A DNA stretch of 49,565 bases from Spirochaetota bacterium (GTDB taxonomy: Bacteria; Spirochaetota; Spirochaetia; ARS1246): positions 1 to 49,565 of the forward strand of contig JAJRYZ010000302.1 of assembly GCA_024275515.1 (NCBI GenBank), read 5' to 3'. Every line of letters starts with the position of its first letter. Position 1 is the stretch's first letter. A program made the position numbers and the translations under genes. The notes below the pieces were generated by a model. That model saw nothing but the letters and a program-made list of their open reading frames with translations, ran no database searches and was not told where the DNA came from. Positions 43,301-49,565 of this stretch are shown in pieces.

Positions 43301-45487
43301 ATGGAACAACACATACATCCGGGAGAAATCCTGGAAGCACTGAAGCGGAAGATCGCGGGCTTCGCCCCCGGCGCCGACGAGGAGGAGATCGGCACCGTCA
43401 TCCAGGCGGGGGACGGGATCGCTCGGGCCTGGGGGCTCGATCGCATCATGTCCGGTGAACTCGTCACGATCGACACGGGCGAACGGATGGTCGACGGAAT
43501 GGTGATGAACCTCGAGGAGGAGACCGTCGGTATCATCCTCTTCTCCGACTACGAGTTGGTTAACGAGGGGCAGACCGTCCGTCGGACCAATCGCGTCGCG
43601 GAAGTCCCGTCGGGGGAGGGTCTGCTCGGCCGGGTTGTCGATCCTCTCGGGAACCCGATCGACGGCGCCGGACCGGTGACCTCCTCGGCCCGTCGCCAGG
43701 TCGAGGTCAAAGGGCCCGGGATCGTCGCCCGCCGCAACGTGGTGGAGCCACTTCAGACCGGGATCAAGGCGATCGATGCGATGGTGCCGATCGGACGCGG
43801 ACAACGAGAGCTGATCATCGGCGACCGGCGGACCGGGAAGACGACGATCGCCGTCGATACGATCATCAACCAACGGCAGGCGGCGGGAAGCGAGAAGGTC
43901 TACTGCTTTTACGTCGCCATCGGACAGAAGCGGTCCTCCGTCGTGCAACTGATCGAAACGCTGAAGAAGAACGGCGCTCTGGAGTACACGACGGTCGTCG
44001 CGGCGACCGCCTCGGACCCGGCCGCTCTGCAGTATCTCGCGCCCTACGCCGGGATGGCGATGGCGGAATACTTCCGCGACGACGGCCGTCACGCCCTCGT
44101 GATCTTCGACGATCTCACTAAGCACGCCCAGGCGTATCGCGAGCTCTCGCTTCTGCTGCGCCGATCCCCGGGTCGCGAGGCGTATCCGGGCGATGTGTTC
44201 TACCTCCACTCGCGTCTTCTCGAGCGCGCGGCGAAGATGAACGATGAGAACGGCTCAGGATCGCTCACCGCGCTTCCGATCGTCGAAACCCAGGAGGGAG
44301 ACGTCTCGGCGTACATCCCGACAAACGTCATCTCCATCACCGACGGACAGATTTTCCTCGAGGCGGATCTGTTCAACTCGGGCCTCAGGCCCGCGATCAA
44401 CGTGGGAATCTCCGTCTCCCGCGTCGGAGGCGACGCTCAGATCAAAGCGATGAAACAGACGGCGAGCTCGCTTCGGATCGATCTCGCCCAGTTCCGCGAG
44501 CTCGCGGCCTTCATGCAGTTCTCCTCCGATCTCGATCCGGCAACCCGCAAGCAGCTCGACCGCGGCGAACGCCTTACCGAGATTCTGAAGCAGCACCAGT
44601 ACACGCCGATTGACGTGTATAAGCAGGTCATGATCCTTAAAGCCGGCACCTCGGGACGACTGGACAAGTACGCAACCGAGAAGCTCATGGCCTACCAGGC
44701 TGCGTTGTTCGAATACCTCGATACGAAAGGGCGCGAGTTCCTGGAGCAGCTTCGGGCCGCCGGGGGTTTCGACGAGACTCTCGAGGCCCGCGCAGCCGAG
44801 TTGTTCGACGCCTTCGAGGACGGCTTCGACCCGAACGCCGTCAGAAGCGATGTGGACTCGGGCTACACGGCGAAAATAGCGATGGCGCTCCGCGAGCGCA
44901 GATCGCCGATCAACCGCAATATGCTGAGACTCGTCGAACGGATCGCCTCACGAGACCTCGCCTCGCCTTCGCTGGAAACCGAGCTTGAGCACATCATCAC
45001 CGGGAGCGACGACGAAGAGGCCGGCCGGTTCCGAAAGCTCATCGATAGCTGCCGGATCATCGACTACGACAAGTCGAGACGAATGGAGGATCTGTTCCGG
45101 GCGGCGTCGAAGCTCATGGCTCCGCGAATCGAGGGCATCGACGCGAACGGCATCTACGACAAGCTGCTCGACCGCGAGCACTCGAGCTCGACCGCTCTCA
45201 GCCCGTTTTTCGCGCTTCCGCATATCGTCGTGGACGGCGAAGAACAGTTCGAGATGCTGATCGTCCGCTCGGCCCGGGGCGTCGAGTTCGACAAGAACGC
45301 CCCCAACGTCCACGCGATCTTCTTCCTCGTCGGCTCCATCGATCAGCGCCACTTTCACTTGGTGGTGATCTCGTCGCTCGCGCAAATCGTCAATCACCCG
45401 TCCTTCGAGGACGGCTGGCTTAACGCGGCAACTCACGACCAGTTGCGTGCCCTGCTGCGCGACATCGATCGGAACAAGAGGAAGTAA
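43301..45487 (+). CDS. atpA: F1Fo ATP synthase subunit alpha fused to a C-terminal PTS EIIA domain
   Basis: 728 residues, about 220 more than normal. Residues 1-~507 are a complete alpha subunit: Walker [10 protein letters not shown] (174-182), '[22 protein letters not shown]', '[15 protein letters not shown]' and a normal helical end. A ~70-residue charged linker (508-579) follows. Residues ~580-724 match the PTS EIIA type-2 (PtsN/EIIA-Fru) fold: '[20 protein letters not shown]', with His641 at the phospho-acceptor position, 'ARGVEFD', then [20 protein letters not shown] and [12 protein letters not shown]. The RxFHL..I/LAQIV form recalls EIIA domains attached to ion antiporters and channels. 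No frameshift or stop separates the parts. Inferred: phosphorylation or partner binding at this domain tunes or tethers ATP synthase. SD-like pattern is weak. Confidence 0.92.
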   Translation: MEQHIHPGEILEALKRKIAGFAPGADEEEIGTVIQAGDGIARAWGLDRIMSGELVTIDTGERMVDGMVMNLEEETVGIILFSDYELVNEGQTVRRTNRVAEVPSGEGLLGRVVDPLGNPIDGAGPVTSSARRQVEVKGPGIVARRNVVEPLQTGIKAIDAMVPIGRGQRELIIGDRRTGKTTIAVDTIINQRQAAGSEKVYCFYVAIGQKRSSVVQLIETLKKNGALEYTTVVAATASDPAALQYLAPYAGMAMAEYFRDDGRHALVIFDDLTKHAQAYRELSLLLRRSPGREAYPGDVFYLHSRLLERAAKMNDENGSGSLTALPIVETQEGDVSAYIPTNVISITDGQIFLEADLFNSGLRPAINVGISVSRVGGDAQIKAMKQTASSLRIDLAQFRELAAFMQFSSDLDPATRKQLDRGERLTEILKQHQYTPIDVYKQVMILKAGTSGRLDKYATEKLMAYQAALFEYLDTKGREFLEQLRAAGGFDETLEARAAELFDAFEDGFDPNAVRSDVDSGYTAKIAMALRERRSPINRNMLRLVERIASRDLASPSLETELEHIITGSDDEEAGRFRKLIDSCRIIDYDKSRRMEDLFRAASKLMAPRIEGIDANGIYDKLLDREHSSSTALSPFFALPHIVVDGEEQFEMLIVRSARGVEFDKNAPNVHAIFFLVGSIDQRHFHLVVISSLAQIVNHPSFEDGWLNAATHDQLRALLRDIDRNKRK

Positions 45488-45499
45488 GCGACCGACTCA

Positions 45500-48118
<2,619 letters not shown>

Positions 48119-48541
48119 AACTTAAGTTGCAGCAAGCATAACCAAAGTCACGTTCCGCAGCCCCAACGAAAGCAGAAACGAGCGGGCGAACTCTCTCAAC
48201 GCCCTTTTTGGCCGGTAAAGGAATGTTGGCATCATTACTGCTACTGATTATATCGGTTTGACTGTGACACCGCGCAATCATGCGGAACCGGAATCACGGG
48301 CCGGCCGGCGGTGTCGAACGGCGGCGTGTACTGGCTTGGTTATCGAGTGATCATGTGCCGGAACTCCGGACGGAGTTGCGATCACGACCGAGGAGGCGCA
48401 TCATTGGTAGAAGACGAGGAATATCAAACGAAATTCCCTCGACCCGCGGCGATGGGATGAGAGGGCGGCGATGCCCCCCCCACTTATTCATTGAACGGTG
48501 TGGATCGCGCCGTTGTGCATAAACGTGCATGGAGGTGTGCC
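48119..48541. other. gap between the atp operon and the CRISPR-Cas genes
   Basis: About 420 bp. It holds the terminator at 48184-48209. The rest shows no repeat units, tRNA or gene that I can support; a CRISPR array is not present here. Base composition is similar to that of the neighbours. Confidence 0.5.
48184..48209 (+). terminator. intrinsic terminator of the atp operon
   Basis: GGGCG (48184-48188), an 11-nt loop, CGCCC (48200-48204), then TTTTT (48205-48209), 66 bp after the atpC stop. Confidence 0.55.
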
Positions 48542-49501
48542 ATGAACGCTCCCGTGTCAATTGGAAGCGAATCGGAAAGCACGCAGCTTCCCAGCATAGA
48601 TCTCAACAGCTACACTTTCACTATAAGGCCGGATTGCAATCTATCTCTTTCGGTTCTTTCTCGACGATTTCGGGGCAGCTTCGGGTACTATCTGCGACGC
48701 ACATTCTGCGTCTCCCCCGGAAGCAGATCCTGTGGTGAATGCCGGTTGGCGCAGGAATGCGTCTACGGCTACCTGTTCGAATCCGTCGCCCCGCCCGGAC
48801 GGCGCATTATGCGGCTCTATTCGACGGTACCACATCCTTTCACCTATGAAATCGATCTCGGCACGGATACGGGAACCATGGATATACGACTTGTACTGGT
48901 CGGCGCCTCGGTACAGTTCTTCCCTCATGTCTTTCTTGCGCTTCAGCGAATGGGAACGGAAGGGCTCGGCAAGGACATCGGCGGTTTCGGGATTGAACGA
49001 GTCAGTGACTGCACCGGTGCGGCGGTATACCGGAAGGAAAACGAAAGATTGGAACATAATCCCGTGACAATGTCGGTACCTGCCTACACACAGCGCGGTG
49101 CGAAAGGATTTAAAATCGATTTGACGACACCTCTGCGACTTCAACGCGACGGACGAGTATTGACACAGATCGACTTCCCCGCGTTCGCAACGTCGGTCGC
49201 GCGTCGCGCTACGCTGTTGAGCTATTTCTACTGCAGAAGAGAGATCACAAGCGACAATCGCACTCTCAAGAGGAGCGTAGCAGCGGCGACCGTGGTCTCG
49301 GACGACACTCGTTACGTCCACATCTCTCGTCATTCGCGTCGACAGGCGCGTCGCTATGACAACGGTGGTCTTCTGGGGTCTTTCGAGGTAATGGGAAAGT
49401 TCCCCGCGGAACTTGTCGCGTTCCTGAATTTGGGAACATACATACATGCAGGCAAGGCAACGTCGTTTGGATACGGCAGGTACCGGTTGAGCCTGCGTTG
49501 A
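48542..49501 (+). CDS. cas6: CRISPR precrRNA endoribonuclease Cas6
   Basis: 319 residues; cleaves the long CRISPR transcript at each repeat. The family signature is clear: a cysteine cluster CGEC...EC with Cys64, Cys67 and Cys73 before YGYLFES, and the C-terminal glycine-rich RAMP motif GKATSFGYGRY (304-314) after 'AFLNLGTYIHA'. This form accompanies type III systems. ATG 48542 has GGAGGTG 6 nt upstream; TTG 48491 would be longer but has no good signal. Codon usage and GC are close to those of the neighbours. A catalytic His was not pinned down by eye. Confidence 0.88.
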   Translation: MNAPVSIGSESESTQLPSIDLNSYTFTIRPDCNLSLSVLSRRFRGSFGYYLRRTFCVSPGSRSCGECRLAQECVYGYLFESVAPPGRRIMRLYSTVPHPFTYEIDLGTDTGTMDIRLVLVGASVQFFPHVFLALQRMGTEGLGKDIGGFGIERVSDCTGAAVYRKENERLEHNPVTMSVPAYTQRGAKGFKIDLTTPLRLQRDGRVLTQIDFPAFATSVARRATLLSYFYCRREITSDNRTLKRSVAAATVVSDDTRYVHISRHSRRQARRYDNGGLLGSFEVMGKFPAELVAFLNLGTYIHAGKATSFGYGRYRLSLR

Positions 49502-49515
49502 AGGGAGGAGGCACA

Positions 49516-49565
49516 GTGATTCAGAAAGCACAGGTTGAAACCGCCATTGCCGCGCTGTTGCACGA
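49516..49565 (+). CDS. cas10: probable Cas10 (Csm1/Cmr2) start, truncated by the window edge
   Basis: Only 16 complete codons are present: GTG at 49516 after a strong GGGAGGAGG, then a helix ending in AALLHD. Cas10 proteins often open with a short helix and the HD-nuclease motif 'ALLHDIGK', and the gene follows cas6 after 14 bp. The rest is outside the window, so this is a reasoned guess. Confidence 0.55.
   Translation, partial: MIQKAQVETAIAALLH

Noticed and set aside
48119-48541. CRISPR array before cas6
   Set aside because: No repeated 25-40 bp unit was found.

Overview
This is about 49.6 kb of dense, high-GC bacterial chromosome. Genes are mostly 0-100 bp apart, with many ATGA or GTGA stop-start overlaps. 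The gene forms suggest a free-living spirochaete: a PcnB-type poly(A) polymerase opening with MLVRYQT, a small type-2 cytidylate kinase, a YicC-MurC-Cmk-IleS block and a short HrpA-like helicase. This placement is inferred from protein style and is not proven.

Layout. 1-1880: the 3' end of an Asp23-like gene and a secreted metallopeptidase-like/TPR gene split by an in-frame TAG. 1865-10574: RNA and sulfur-transfer genes (pcnB, hisS, an HrpA-like helicase, a cysteine desulfurase with thiI) plus an arsR-aroB pair. 10569-21104: a long minus-strand run (trxA, transglutaminase-like protein, murC, yicC, cmk, ileS, lipoprotein, hisH, hisF, fmdB). 21191-26403: plsC-gltS, then an XRE-cupin regulator divergent from tdh-kbl (threonine to glycine plus acetyl-CoA). 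26420-30499: polA and a GAF/HD-GYP signalling protein. 30584-40773: a riboswitch-led corrinoid uptake, remodelling and assembly operon (btuFCD, cobU, cbiR, cobT, cobS, a cobD-cobQ fusion, cbiB, cobO). 41162-48118: a complete F1Fo ATP synthase operon (atpBEFHAGDC). 48542-49565: the first gene and a half of what looks like a type III CRISPR-Cas operon (cas6, then the start of cas10).

The most striking object is the ATP synthase alpha subunit. It is 728 residues instead of about 505, and its C-terminal 145 residues form a PTS EIIA (PtsN/fructose-type) domain that keeps the phospho-acceptor histidine (His641). This suggests direct coupling of F1 to a phosphotransfer relay or to potassium/nitrogen-type PTS signalling. 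The same operon encodes an epsilon subunit that lacks its C-terminal inhibitory helices.

Other notable points are a nearly symmetric pair of face-to-face consensus promoters between the XRE-cupin gene and tdh, a threonine dehydrogenase with Val in place of the first Rossmann glycine, a CobD-CobQ fusion, CbiR inside a riboswitch-controlled cob operon, and several genes whose -10 box lies only 8-10 nt before the start codon with no Shine-Dalgarno sequence (probable leaderless mRNAs).
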